Counted from the stretch's first letter, positions 16,366-23,484 are shown. The stretch: 42,034 nucleotides of DNA from an uncultured Paenibacillaceae bacterium (GCA_937957685.1 CALGAO010000088.1:1-42034); one strand, 5' to 3'. Numbers and translations: made by a program. Notes: generated by a model not told the origin, from the sequence alone.

Positions 16366-16402
16366 ATGGCGGAGCCCGGACGATTCACCCTTGCTCCGCC
16401 AT
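16366..16402 (-). terminator. Terminator of the small acidic gene
   Basis: ATGGCGGAGC (16366-16375) pairs perfectly with GCTCCGCCAT (16393-16402) across a 17-nt loop. In the minus direction the stem is followed by TTTC, a short U-tract. It lies 45 nt after the stop of the 54-residue gene at 16447-16611. Confidence 0.55.
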
Positions 16403-16446
16403 ATGCTTGCTGTCTGCCATGCGTGCCTCTGTGCCAGCTTCCGCCG

Positions 16447-16611
16447 CTAGCAGCGATCCCGGTTGCTGTCCCGGGCATTGATGATCGCGCGAACCGCATC
16501 ATCCGCATCATCTTCCGTTGCCGAATCAGCTCGCGGATGTTCATCATTGCGGTCTGTCGCCGCTTTGTCTTCGGCCCATTCGTTCCTGAGTTCCAGATCG
16601 TTGTCTGCCAT
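16447..16611 (-). CDS. Small acidic protein (54 residues), likely forespore-expressed
   Basis: An unannotated frame read from the sequence: ATG at 16611, stop TAG at 16447-16449. The product starts MADNDLELRNEWAEDKAATD, is very rich in Asp, Glu, Arg and Asn, and ends NRDRC. AGGCAGGTG lies 6 nt before the ATG. Upstream is a sequence matching the sigma-G/sigma-F consensus at both elements (16648-16677), and a terminator hairpin follows. It has no hydrophobic segment and no recognised domain. The composition resembles minor spore proteins in being small and hydrophilic, but it is not one of the SASP families I know. Function unknown; the coding call rests on promoter, ribosome site and terminator lining up around one frame. 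Confidence 0.6.
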   Translation of the reverse strand: MADNDLELRNEWAEDKAATDRNDEHPRADSATEDDADDAVRAIINARDSNRDRC

Positions 16612-16647
16612 GCATCGCACCTGCCTGTTGGATTGATCTCACGGGTT

Positions 16648-16677
16648 TAGGATGTCTCACACAGAGCGGAATCATTC
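16648..16677 (-). promoter_or_regulatory. Sigma-G/F-type promoter of the small acidic gene
   Basis: On the minus strand GAATG (16673-16677) is followed after 18 bp by CATCCTA (16648-16654). Both match the forespore consensus (GNATR, 18 bp, CATNNTA) exactly. It lies 37 bp upstream of the ATG at 16611. Confidence 0.6.
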
Positions 16678-16722
16678 GACCGTTTTCCGCCGCATGTTCA
16701 CCGTTTGTTTGGAGTTTTGTCA

Positions 16723-16751
16723 TTTTCTTTTTGCCCGGTCTTATGTATAAT
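16723..16751 (+). promoter_or_regulatory. Candidate promoter of the 32-residue membrane peptide gene
   Basis: A perfect TATAAT (16746-16751) is preceded 17 bp upstream by TTTTCT, a weak -35. It points toward the plus-strand small gene starting at 16809. Confidence 0.4.
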
Positions 16752-16808
16752 GTGGATATACTATGTATCGGAAGATGACTTTCGTTCGAGGAATTGGGGG
16801 TAAGGACT

Positions 16809-16907
16809 TTGACACCGGTATTCTGGCTTGTGATCTCTACGATCGTTCTGCTCGTCGGCTCCATTCTGACCGCCGGCTTTCTGGACGACAAGACCAAAGG
16901 ACTGTAA
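16809..16907 (+). CDS. Single-span membrane micropeptide (32 residues)
   Basis: The only plus-strand gene I support. A TTG at 16809 opens a frame of 32 codons ending TAA at 16905-16907. The product starts MTPVFWLVISTIVLLVGSIL, a single membrane segment, and ends with a short charged tail (FLDDKTKGL). GGGGG at 16796-16800 lies 8 nt before the TTG. A TATAAT box is upstream and a strong terminator begins 35 nt downstream. It is not recognised; its size and topology are like those of small subunits or regulators of membrane complexes. An alternative is that the region is a non-coding RNA ending at the same terminator. Confidence 0.5.
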   Translation: MTPVFWLVISTIVLLVGSILTAGFLDDKTKGL

Positions 16908-16941
16908 GCTTCCCTTGCGTCTGACCGCATCCGACCATGAG

Positions 16942-16980
16942 AAAAGCCTGTTCACTTGAAGAAGCGAACAGGCTTTTTTT
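16942..16980. terminator. Bidirectional Rho-independent terminator
   Basis: AAGCCTGTTC and GAACAGGCTT form a perfect stem around a 12-nt loop, followed on the plus strand by seven T and on the minus strand by TTTTC. It separates the convergent plus-strand micropeptide gene and the AbrB-like gene and can end both. Confidence 0.85.
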
Positions 16981-16992
16981 GATGCCATATCG

Positions 16993-17241
16993 TTATTGAA
17001 TCTGCTGAATCAAGTTTTCCACACATGATTTGCAGATGTAGCGCTCACGGTATTCAATCACCTGATCCGTGGAACTGCACAACACACAATGCGGCTTGTA
17101 ACGTTCCAGAATAATATGTTCACCTTGAACAAGAATTTCTACTGGATCGCCTTCATTCATATTAAATCTCTTTCTCAACGATTTCGGAAGAACCAGTCTC
17201 CCGAGCTGATCAACTTTCCTGACCACGCCTATTGGTCTCAT
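16993..17241 (-). CDS. AbrB/SpoVT-family transition-state regulator with two CxxC pairs
   Basis: An 82-residue protein. Residues 1-50 match the AbrB N-terminal swapped-hairpin DNA-binding domain (IGVVRKVDQLGRLVLPKSLR). The C-terminal part differs from Bacillus AbrB: it is short and carries CVLC (Cys52, Cys55) and CKSC-type (Cys70, Cys73) pairs, which look like a zinc-ribbon. AbrB-type proteins bind AT-rich promoter DNA as dimers or tetramers and hold back stationary-phase genes during growth. GGAGGG precedes the ATG. It stands alone, with its own promoter and terminator. Whether the cysteines bind zinc is inferred from spacing. Confidence 0.85.
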   Translation of the reverse strand: MRPIGVVRKVDQLGRLVLPKSLRKRFNMNEGDPVEILVQGEHIILERYKPHCVLCSSTDQVIEYRERYICKSCVENLIQQIQ

Positions 17242-17394
17242 GCTAGTTACCCTCCTGAAGTCAATGTGGATTTTCCCGCTGATCGCAATCGCCAGGCGTC
17301 GCTTGCGGCTGCGTCAACAGTTCGGAGATATCTGCCCATCTACAGATTGATACTACAAGGATTATGTATGCAGTGGGAGAGATCCCGTATGTCA

Positions 17395-17423
17395 ATTATA
17401 ATTATTTCGCCTTTTCCTTTAAA
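17395..17423 (-). promoter_or_regulatory. Candidate promoter of the AbrB-like gene
   Basis: TTTAAA (17418-17423) and TATAAT (17395-17400) lie 17 bp apart on the minus strand. It would give a leader of about 150 nt. A TTGACA just downstream (overlapping the -10) has no good -10 partner. Confidence 0.4.
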
Positions 17424-17469
17424 AATCCTGCCGCCATTCTCCATAAATTCCCAGGGTCGATGACAAAAT

Positions 17470-17934
17470 TCATCTCAGGCCCAGAAAGTCATTCTGCCTC
17501 AGCGCCTCATAGACCACAATCGCCGCGGAGTTGGCGAGATTGAGCGAGCGCACATCACCCGTCATCGGCAGCCTCATGCATGTCTCGGGATTCGCCTTGA
17601 TCAATTCTTCCGGCAACCCCTTCGTTTCCTTGCCGAAGACGAAGAAATCCCCCTCCCGGAACCGGAAGTCCGTATAACGTTTCGCCGCCTTCGTCGTCGC
17701 GTAGAAAAAGTTACTTCCCGGATGCTGGTCCAGCACTTCCTGGAAGGAGTCATAATAATGGATCTTCACGGCAAACCAATAATCCAGACCGGCGCGCTTG
17801 AGCGTCCGGTCATCGGTTCGAAAGCCCAGCGGCCGCACCAGATGCAGATGCGTCCCCGTAGCCGCGCAAGTGCGGGCGATGTTGCCGGTGTTGGCCGGAA
17901 TCTCCGGTTCAACGAGCACGATGTGAAATGGCAT
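17470..17934 (-). CDS. trmL: tRNA (cytidine(34)-2'-O)-methyltransferase TrmL
   Basis: A 154-residue SPOUT-class methyltransferase that adds a 2'-O-methyl group to the wobble base C34/cmnm5U34 of tRNA-Leu using S-adenosylmethionine. The three SPOUT motifs are present: EIPANTGNIARTC near the N-terminus, FGKETKGLPEEL around 100-110, and SLNLANSAAIVVYEALR near the end, which build the trefoil knot. The length equals the family norm (about 155). The frame is open further upstream to 18057, but the ATG at 17934 has GAGGTG at the right distance and matches the family start (MPFHIVLVEPEIP). Monocistronic by appearance. Confidence 0.92.
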   Translation of the reverse strand: MPFHIVLVEPEIPANTGNIARTCAATGTHLHLVRPLGFRTDDRTLKRAGLDYWFAVKIHYYDSFQEVLDQHPGSNFFYATTKAAKRYTDFRFREGDFFVFGKETKGLPEELIKANPETCMRLPMTGDVRSLNLANSAAIVVYEALRQNDFLGLR

Positions 17935-18060
17935 GCGAACACCTCGTTGCATTGGAACTTGAACCTTCAGCCTGCGGGCGTCAGATGCCGGGTCCAGCCT
18001 TTCGCCGCCTTCGTGCAGGCCGGCGAAGCGCGGCCGAAGTCCGGCATCTCCGCACACAAC

Positions 18061-18089
18061 AAGACCGTCAGCCGCAGCTCGACGGTCTT
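18061..18089 (-). terminator. Hairpin downstream of serC
   Basis: AAGACCGTC (18061-18069) pairs with GACGGTCTT (18081-18089) across 11 nt. The minus-strand flank is GTTGTG, so the U-tract is poor. It lies 54 nt past the serC stop and is the probable end of that transcript. Confidence 0.5.
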
Positions 18090-18142
18090 ATACAAGGCTC
18101 GAGATCGATGAAGATCGTCAACAGACGAAAGTTGGAGGTCGA

Positions 18143-19225
18143 TCATCCGTTCTTCTCAAGGAAGTCCAGCATAAATTGCCTCAACGCCGCGCAGCTCTCA
18201 TACGGAACCGCGTTGTAGGTCGAAGCGCGCAGGCCGCCGACGCTGCGATGGCCCTTGAGACCAACGAAGCCCTGCTCCTGCGACTGCTTGATGAACAGCT
18301 TCTCCAGCTCTTCATTCTCCAGGCGGAATGTGATGTTCATCGGCGAACGGTATTCCGGCCTGGCGACGCCGCGGTAGAATCCGCCGCTCTGATCGATCAC
18401 GTCATAGATGAGCTGCGCCTTCTCCTGGTTGCGCTTCTCCATGGCGGCCAGGCCTCCGTTGTCCTTGATCCAGTTCAGCACCAGGTTCACCATGTAGACC
18501 GAATAGACCGGAGGCGTATTGTACAGGGAATCATTGTCCAGATGCGTGCTGTAGCGCAGCATCGTCGGGATATGTTCGTTCGGCTCGACCAGATCTTCGC
18601 GAACGATGACCACCGTTACGCCGGAAGGGCCGAGGTTCTTCTGCGCTCCGGCATAGATGAGGCCGAACTTGCTGACATCGATCGGACGCGACAGGATATC
18701 GCTGGACATATCGGCGATGAGCGGCACATCCCCGGTATCCGGGAACGTCTTGTACTGGATGCCCCCGATCGTTTCATTGGAGGTGATATGCAGGTAGGCG
18801 GCGTTGTCCGGCAACTCCAGGTTGTCCAGCGCAGGAACCGATGCGTACCCGTCGCTCTTCGAGCTGGCCACCACCTGCACCTCTCCGACCAGCCTGGCTT
18901 CCGCGATCGCCTTCTTCGCCCAGCTTCCCGTATCCACGTATGCCGCCGTCTTGCCAGGCTTCAGCAGGTTCATCGGGACCATCGCGAATTGCGTGCTCGC
19001 GCCGCCTTGCAGGAACAGCACCTTGTAGCCGTCAGGAATGCCGAGCAGTTCCTTCAGCAACACCTGCGTATCATGATTCACCTTCTCGTATTCCTTGCTG
19101 CGGTGGGATATTTCCATGATCGACATGCCGATGCCCTCATACTCCACGAGCTGTTCCTGCGCTTTCTGCAGGACCTCAAGCGGCAGAGCTGCAGGACCGG
19201 CATTGAAATTATAAGCTCTCTTCAT
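18143..19225 (-). CDS. serC: Phosphoserine aminotransferase
   Basis: A 360-residue PLP enzyme of the class V aminotransferases. It converts 3-phosphohydroxypyruvate and glutamate to phosphoserine and 2-oxoglutarate in serine synthesis. The start reads MKRAYNFNAGPAALPLEVL, the SerC signature; the PLP-binding lysine is Lys196 in YAGAQKNLGPSG; FLQGGASTQF (71-80) binds the cofactor phosphate. The ATG at 19225 is preferred to one eight codons earlier because AGAAAGGTG lies 9 nt before it and the product then matches the family N-terminus. No other serine gene is adjacent. Confidence 0.95.
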   Translation of the reverse strand: MKRAYNFNAGPAALPLEVLQKAQEQLVEYEGIGMSIMEISHRSKEYEKVNHDTQVLLKELLGIPDGYKVLFLQGGASTQFAMVPMNLLKPGKTAAYVDTGSWAKKAIAEARLVGEVQVVASSKSDGYASVPALDNLELPDNAAYLHITSNETIGGIQYKTFPDTGDVPLIADMSSDILSRPIDVSKFGLIYAGAQKNLGPSGVTVVIVREDLVEPNEHIPTMLRYSTHLDNDSLYNTPPVYSVYMVNLVLNWIKDNGGLAAMEKRNQEKAQLIYDVIDQSGGFYRGVARPEYRSPMNITFRLENEELEKLFIKQSQEQGFVGLKGHRSVGGLRASTYNAVPYESCAALRQFMLDFLEKNG

Positions 19226-19261
19226 GGTCTCTACACCTTTCTCCTCCATCTAATATGCTTA

Positions 19262-19290
19262 ATCATAGCAGTATTCAAAATCGCGTTCAA
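19262..19290 (-). promoter_or_regulatory. Sigma-A promoter of serC
   Basis: TTGAAC (19285-19290) and TATGAT (19262-19267) are spaced by 17 bp on the minus strand, giving a leader of about 30 nt. Confidence 0.65.
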
Positions 19291-19362
19291 GTCTGGAAAA
19301 CGCTGTCTTGACAAGATGATTGGACGATTTCTTTAATGTACGAACGATGATGGCTTCGCATG

Positions 19363-19399
19363 AAAAAGCGCCCCGGTCACCGTAGTGACCTGAGGCGCT
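19363..19399 (-). terminator. Rho-independent terminator of glnA
   Basis: On the minus strand an AGCGCC...GGTCAC stem pairs with GTGACC...GGGCGCT around TACG and is followed by five T. It lies 17 nt after the glnA stop. Confidence 0.85.
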
Positions 19400-19415
19400 C
19401 CATGGATGAGTCCGA

Positions 19416-20840
19416 TTAGCAATCGTAGTACAGCGCGTATTCGTATGGATGAATGCGGATGCTGACAGCCTTGGCTTCTTCACGCTTGAATGCGATGTAG
19501 TTGTCGAGGAACGACTTCGTGAACACGCCGCCTTCAAGCAGGAAGGCATGATCGGCTTCCAGATTGTCCAGCGCTTCGTCCAGGGATGCAGGCACGCTGC
19601 GGATCTCAGCCTTCTCGGCATCGGACAGTTCATAGATGTTCTTGTCGATCGGACCGTAGCCGAGCTTGCGCGGATCGATCTTGTTCTTGATGCCGTCCAG
19701 ACCGGCCAGCAGCATCGCGGCGAATGCCAGATACGGGTTGGCCGTGGAGTCCGGCGTACGGAACTCGATGCGAGCACCCTTCGGAGTCACAGCAGCAACC
19801 GGGATACGGATGGCTGCAGAACGGTTGCCCTTCGAGAACACGAGGTTAACCGGTGCTTCATAGCCTGGCACGAGGCGCTTGAACGAGTTCGTGCTCGGGT
19901 TGGTGAGGGCGATCAGCGCCGGAGCATGATGCAGGATGCCGCCGATGTAGTACATGGCAGTCTCGCTCATGTTGGCGTAGCCGTCCTTGTCATAGAACAG
20001 CGGAGTATCGCCGTTGAAGATCGATTGGTGCGTATGCATGCCGTTGCCGTTGTCGCCGAACAGAGGCTTCGGCATGAACGTAGCGGTCTTGCCGAACTTG
20101 CGAGCCGTGTTGTGAATGATGTACTTGTACTTCATCAGGTTGTCGGCCGTCTTCACCAGCGTATCGAAGCGGAAGTTGATCTCGCCTTGGCCAGCCGTTG
20201 CCACCTCGTGGTGATGACGCTCCACCTTGATGCCGGCTTCCGTCAGCAGGCGGCTGATCTCGGAACGGATGTCCTGTTGCGTATCGACAGGTTGAACCGG
20301 AACGTATCCGCCCTTGTGCTTCACCTTGAAGCCCAGGTTTCCGCCCTCTTCGCTGCGGCCCGAGTTCCAGTGAGCTTCCACCGAATCAACCGTGGCGATG
20401 AAGGAATTCTGCGTGTATTCGTAGCGAACATCGTCGAAGATGAAGAATTCGGACTCAGGCGCGAAGTAGGCTGCCGTTCCGATGCCCGTCGACTTCAGGT
20501 ATTGCTCGGCTCTCTTGGCGATGCCGCGCGGGTCGCGATCATATGCCTCGCCTTCCGGAGTGAAGATGTCGCAGAGGACGATCAGCGTAGGATGCGCGGT
20601 GAACGGGTCGACATATACCGATTCCGAATCTGGCAGCATGACCATGTCGGACTCTTCAATGCCGCGGAAGCCCGGGATCGACGAACCGTCGAAAGCAACC
20701 CCATTCTCAAAAGTCTCCTCGCTCACTTGATATGCCGGCAAGGTGATATGATGGGATCTGCCGGACAGGTCGGTGAAGCGAAAATCAACCCACTCGATGT
20801 TCTTCTCCTTGATAAGCTCAAGAACGCTCTGAACTGACAT
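19416..20840 (-). CDS. glnA: Glutamine synthetase type I (beta-like subtype)
   Basis: A 474-residue dodecameric enzyme that forms glutamine from glutamate, ammonia and ATP. Signature segments are FDGSSIPGF (50-58), APESEFFIFDD (127-137), NGNGMHTHQS (264-273) and EFRTPDSTANPYLA (359-372). It is longer than Bacillus GlnA (444) and has the extra segment at about 145-180 plus a Tyr403 (DKNIYELSDAE) in the position of the adenylylation tyrosine, features of the GSI-beta group. No glnE-like adenylyltransferase is visible here. ATG at 20840 follows AGGGAGGA; a nine-codon longer reading lacks support. It stands alone, without glnR upstream, but its promoter region has a GlnR/TnrA box. Paenibacillus species are known to carry both an alpha and a beta type enzyme; this is the latter. 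Confidence 0.93.
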   Translation of the reverse strand: MSVQSVLELIKEKNIEWVDFRFTDLSGRSHHITLPAYQVSEETFENGVAFDGSSIPGFRGIEESDMVMLPDSESVYVDPFTAHPTLIVLCDIFTPEGEAYDRDPRGIAKRAEQYLKSTGIGTAAYFAPESEFFIFDDVRYEYTQNSFIATVDSVEAHWNSGRSEEGGNLGFKVKHKGGYVPVQPVDTQQDIRSEISRLLTEAGIKVERHHHEVATAGQGEINFRFDTLVKTADNLMKYKYIIHNTARKFGKTATFMPKPLFGDNGNGMHTHQSIFNGDTPLFYDKDGYANMSETAMYYIGGILHHAPALIALTNPSTNSFKRLVPGYEAPVNLVFSKGNRSAAIRIPVAAVTPKGARIEFRTPDSTANPYLAFAAMLLAGLDGIKNKIDPRKLGYGPIDKNIYELSDAEKAEIRSVPASLDEALDNLEADHAFLLEGGVFTKSFLDNYIAFKREEAKAVSIRIHPYEYALYYDC

Positions 20841-20917
20841 GTATGATTCCTCCCTATTTCCGAACATTCGCCTCTCATTGGATGCCGAACGTTCAAGTTT
20901 CGATCATTATAGTCGTA

Positions 20918-20946
20918 ATTATAAATCTATAGGAGGTTATCGTCAA
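20918..20946 (-). promoter_or_regulatory. Sigma-A promoter of glnA
   Basis: TTGACG (20941-20946) is 17 bp from a perfect TATAAT (20918-20923) on the minus strand. Transcription would begin near 20912, leaving a leader of about 70 nt. Confidence 0.75.
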
Positions 20947-20974
20947 TAGTCATGTCAGGTATTTTTTATGGCCA

Positions 20975-20991
20975 TGTCAGCTTACATTACA
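20975..20991. promoter_or_regulatory. GlnR/TnrA box upstream of glnA
   Basis: TGTCA-GCTTACA-TTACA matches the TGTNA-N7-TNACA consensus of the nitrogen regulators GlnR and TnrA at every defined position. It lies 28 bp upstream of the -35 element, a position suited to activation or to looping repression with a second weaker site. A degenerate half-site TGTCA occurs at 20953-20957. A cre-like sequence (21039-21052, 13 of 14 matches) lies further upstream. The rest of the 412-bp gap holds the aroF terminator. Confidence 0.75.
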
Positions 20992-21038
20992 TATAGAAGA
21001 ATTTGGTAAATATTCCGCCCTGAGATACGAAATGTATC

Positions 21039-21052
21039 TGCAAACGCTTTCT
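21039..21052. promoter_or_regulatory. cre-like sequence upstream of glnA
   Basis: TGCAAACGCTTTCT fits the CcpA consensus TGWAARCGYTWNCW except for C at position 3. It is about 95 bp upstream of the glnA -35 and could link nitrogen assimilation to carbon supply. Confidence 0.35.
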
Positions 21053-21180
21053 ATATGACATGTTGTGTAAGGTTTTTTCGTGGACGAATTGAGCTTTCCG
21101 GGGAAGGAATCGTTGCGCATGCATGTGGATGGATCAGGCTGCTGGCCGCCGGAAGCCGACAACCACAAGCAGCGCCGAAG

Positions 21181-21226
21181 AAAAAACGGAAGGTTGAGGA
21201 GCGACTGGACGCTCTTCAACCCTCCC
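21181..21226 (-). terminator. Rho-independent terminator of aroF
   Basis: On the minus strand a long stem (GGAGGGTTGA...AGCG with CGCT...TCAACCTTCC) is followed by six T. It begins about 27 nt after the aroF stop. Confidence 0.85.
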
Positions 21227-21252
21227 GGGAATAAAGCGTGACAACATGGTAC

Positions 21253-22302
21253 TCAGACCAATACGAACTCGGCATTCCTCTTCGTATCGAACTTCTTGCC
21301 GACGATTGGCGCCAGCTTCTCAAAGTCCTTGAGCAGGTTGACGAATTGATCCGGGAACAGCGATTGTACGCCATCGCCCGTCATCGAGTTGTCCGGGTCG
21401 GTATGCATCTCGATGATCAGCCCGTTCGCGCCTGCGGCCACGGCTGCCTTGCTCATCGTCTCGACCAGCTCGCGCCGTCCGGTTCCATGGCTCGGGTCCG
21501 CGATCACCGGCAGATGGCTGAGCTGCTGCAGCACCGGAATCGCCGTCAGATCGAGGGTGTTGCGCGTATAGGTCTCAAATGTGCGAATGCCGCGCTCGCA
21601 CAGCATCACATACGGGTTGCCGCCTGCGAGGATGTATTCCGCCGCGTTAAGCAGCTCATCATAGGTGGCGGCGAAGCCGCGCTTCAGGAGAACCGGCTTG
21701 CGCGTCGAACCCACCTTGCGAAGCAGATCGAAATTCTGCATATTGCGAGTGCCGATCTGCAGAATATCCGCATATTCTGCAACGACATCGACGTATTCCG
21801 GCGTCATGACCTCCGTGATCGTCAGCAGCCCATGCTTGCGGCCCGCTTCGGCCATCATCTCCAGGCCTTCCACGCCGATGCCCTGGAAGCTGTAAGGACC
21901 GGTGCGAGGCTTGAATGCGCCGCCGCGCAGCACCTGACCGCCCGCCGCCTTGACGATGCGCGCGATCTCGTCGATCTGCTGCGGACTCTCGACCGCGCAG
22001 GGACCGCCCATGACGATCAGCTCATCTCCGCCGATGCGGATTCCCTTGATCTCGATGATCGTATCATCCGGGTGGAAGTCCCGGCTCGCCAGCTTGTAGG
22101 ACTTCGAGATGCGCACGACGTTCTCGATGCCCTTCATCTGTCTGAGCTGTTCAGCCAGGGTCGGTTCGAACTTGCCGATGATGCCGATGACCGTCCGATC
22201 GATGCCCCGGGACACATGCGCCTGCAGCCCACGTTTCTCGATGAAATGCACGATCTCCTGGATGCGTTCTTCCGTAATGCTGTTCGAGGTAATGGCTATC
22301 AT
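21253..22302 (-). CDS. aroF: 3-deoxy-7-phosphoheptulonate synthase (type I beta, with N-terminal regulatory domain)
   Basis: A 349-residue DAHP synthase that condenses phosphoenolpyruvate and erythrose 4-phosphate in the first step of the shikimate pathway. Residues 1-70 form a ferredoxin-like regulatory domain, as in the Thermotoga enzyme and unlike Bacillus AroA, which has chorismate mutase there. The catalytic barrel shows MGGPCAVESPQQI, RGGAFKPRTGPYSFQG and ADPSHGTGRRE, including the phosphate- and metal-binding residues. The ATG at 22302 is used because GGAGAG precedes it; an upstream ATG would overlap that site. Monocistronic, with own promoter, leader repeat and terminator. Feedback inhibition by tyrosine or phenylalanine through the N-domain is known in the family, inferred here. 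Confidence 0.93.
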   Translation of the reverse strand: MIAITSNSITEERIQEIVHFIEKRGLQAHVSRGIDRTVIGIIGKFEPTLAEQLRQMKGIENVVRISKSYKLASRDFHPDDTIIEIKGIRIGGDELIVMGGPCAVESPQQIDEIARIVKAAGGQVLRGGAFKPRTGPYSFQGIGVEGLEMMAEAGRKHGLLTITEVMTPEYVDVVAEYADILQIGTRNMQNFDLLRKVGSTRKPVLLKRGFAATYDELLNAAEYILAGGNPYVMLCERGIRTFETYTRNTLDLTAIPVLQQLSHLPVIADPSHGTGRRELVETMSKAAVAAGANGLIIEMHTDPDNSMTGDGVQSLFPDQFVNLLKDFEKLAPIVGKKFDTKRNAEFVLV

Positions 22303-22327
22303 TGCAATCTCTCCAATCATATTTTAG

Positions 22328-22356
22328 CGCTTGTTCGCTTCAACGCTTATACGCTT
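22328..22356 (-). repeat. Four CGCTT (AAGCG) motifs in exact 8-nt register in the aroF leader
   Basis: CGCTT occurs at 22328, 22336, 22344 and 22352, i.e. AAGCGNNN repeated four times on the transcribed strand, between promoter and ribosome binding site. The spacer triplets differ (TAT, TTG, AAC), so it is not a simple duplication. No known leader element matches. Confidence 0.8.
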
Positions 22357-22371
22357 TTAAGTGTTAAAGTA

Positions 22372-22400
22372 AATATAGCCGATAATCCTGGCGGCGTCAA
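22372..22400 (-). promoter_or_regulatory. Sigma-A promoter of aroF
   Basis: TTGACG (22395-22400) and TATATT (22372-22377) are 17 bp apart on the minus strand. The predicted transcript starts near 22365, just before the AAGCG repeats. Confidence 0.7.
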
Positions 22401-22473
22401 GCCCTATTCCCAGATGGATGTACGGAAACTTTGCCACATCGCGGCAAGCCTGCGCCAGCCCCCGGAATCGCCG

Positions 22474-22496
22474 GAGAGACGGCGAAGCCGTCTCTC
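22474..22496 (-). terminator. Perfect hairpin at the ispH stop codon
   Basis: GAGAGACGGC and GCCGTCTCTC form a 10-bp perfect stem around GAA (TTC on the transcribed strand), overlapping the ispH stop. No U-tract follows, so it is an atypical terminator or a 3'-end stabiliser. Confidence 0.6.
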
Positions 22497-23451
22497 ACTC
22501 CGCTTCAGCCGTCTTCTCACGAATCCTCGGCAGCAGCCTGCTCATGTCGACCGTCCGTCGGATCGGCCAGGTCTCAGGATCTTCCGGATCGTATCGCTCC
22601 AGATAATCGATCACTTCCTTGGTGAGCGGCGTCGGCGTCGAGGCTCCGGACGTCACGGAGACGCGCCTTACGCCCTTCAGCCATTCGGGATCGAGCTCCG
22701 AGATGTCGGCGATCCGATAGGCCTTGACGCCCGCGATCTCCTCCGCCACCTGCGCCAGGCGATTGGAGTTATTGCTGCGCGGATCGCCCACGACGATGCA
22801 GAGATCCGTGCCTTTCGCCTGCTCGGCGACCGCTTCCTGCCGCACCTGGGTGGCCATGCAGATCTCGTTGTGCACCTCGGCATGCGGGTATTTCTCGAGC
22901 AACCTGTTCATGATATGGCGAATATCCCATTGACTCATCGTCGTCTGGTTCGTGATCACGATCTTGTCTGCCGCAAGATCGAGCTCTCCGATTTCCTCTT
23001 CCTTCTCGATCAGATGGACATGCTTCGGCGCGATGCCGACTGCCCCTTCAGGCTCCGGATGTCCCTTCTTGCCGATGTAGATGATCTCATAGCCGGCCTC
23101 CGTCTTCTCGCGGATCAGATCATGGGTCTTGGTCACGTCGGGACAGGTGGCATCCACAACAGTCAGCCCCTTCTCCCTTGCCAGCTTGCGCACCTCCGGC
23201 GACACGCCGTGCGCGGTGAAGATCACCGTCCCCTTGTCGACCTTCTTCAGGATCTCGAGACGATTCTCGCCATCAAGCGTGATGATGCCTTCTTTATCAA
23301 ATGCCTCCGTCACATGACGGTTGTGGACGATCATGCCCAGGATGTATATCGGACGCGGCAGGTTGAAATTCCTGGCGGTCTGCATCGCCAGCATCATCGC
23401 ATCCACGACGCCGTAGCAGTAACCGCGCGGAGTTATCTTGACGACTTCCAT
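22495..23451 (-). CDS. ispH: 4-hydroxy-3-methylbut-2-enyl diphosphate reductase
   Basis: A 318-residue iron-sulfur enzyme (LytB/IspH) that makes IPP and DMAPP in the last step of the MEP isoprenoid pathway. The three cluster-binding cysteines are present: Cys12 (PRGYCYGV), Cys103 (VVDATCPDV) and Cys198 (NEICMATQ). Substrate-binding histidines occur in IVHNRHV and FTAHGVSP, and the conserved DPRSNNSNRL segment is near 225. Length is normal for the Bacillus type. GGGAGG lies 9 nt before the ATG. It is not in an operon with other isoprenoid genes. Confidence 0.95.
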   Translation of the reverse strand: MEVVKITPRGYCYGVVDAMMLAMQTARNFNLPRPIYILGMIVHNRHVTEAFDKEGIITLDGENRLEILKKVDKGTVIFTAHGVSPEVRKLAREKGLTVVDATCPDVTKTHDLIREKTEAGYEIIYIGKKGHPEPEGAVGIAPKHVHLIEKEEEIGELDLAADKIVITNQTTMSQWDIRHIMNRLLEKYPHAEVHNEICMATQVRQEAVAEQAKGTDLCIVVGDPRSNNSNRLAQVAEEIAGVKAYRIADISELDPEWLKGVRRVSVTSGASTPTPLTKEVIDYLERYDPEDPETWPIRRTVDMSRLLPRIREKTAEAE

Positions 23452-23484
23452 CAGTCCTGTCCTCCCTTCACTTCTTCTAGTGTA

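Noticed and set aside
16323..16650. Overlapping 74- and 102-codon frames around the small acidic gene
   Set aside because: They lack ribosome sites and read through the terminator hairpin; the 54-codon frame at 16447-16611 fits the signals better.
19293..19306. cre site upstream of serC
   Set aside because: GGAAAACGCTGTCT matches the cre consensus at only 12 of 14 positions, with mismatch at a conserved first base, and serC is not a typical CcpA target.
20977..21219. An 80-codon minus-strand frame upstream of glnA
   Set aside because: It overlaps the GlnR box and the aroF terminator, has no ribosome site, and looks like non-coding composition.
22328..22356. TRAP-binding leader for aroF
   Set aside because: TRAP needs NAG triplets spaced 2-3 nt apart; here the motif is AAGCG every 8 nt.
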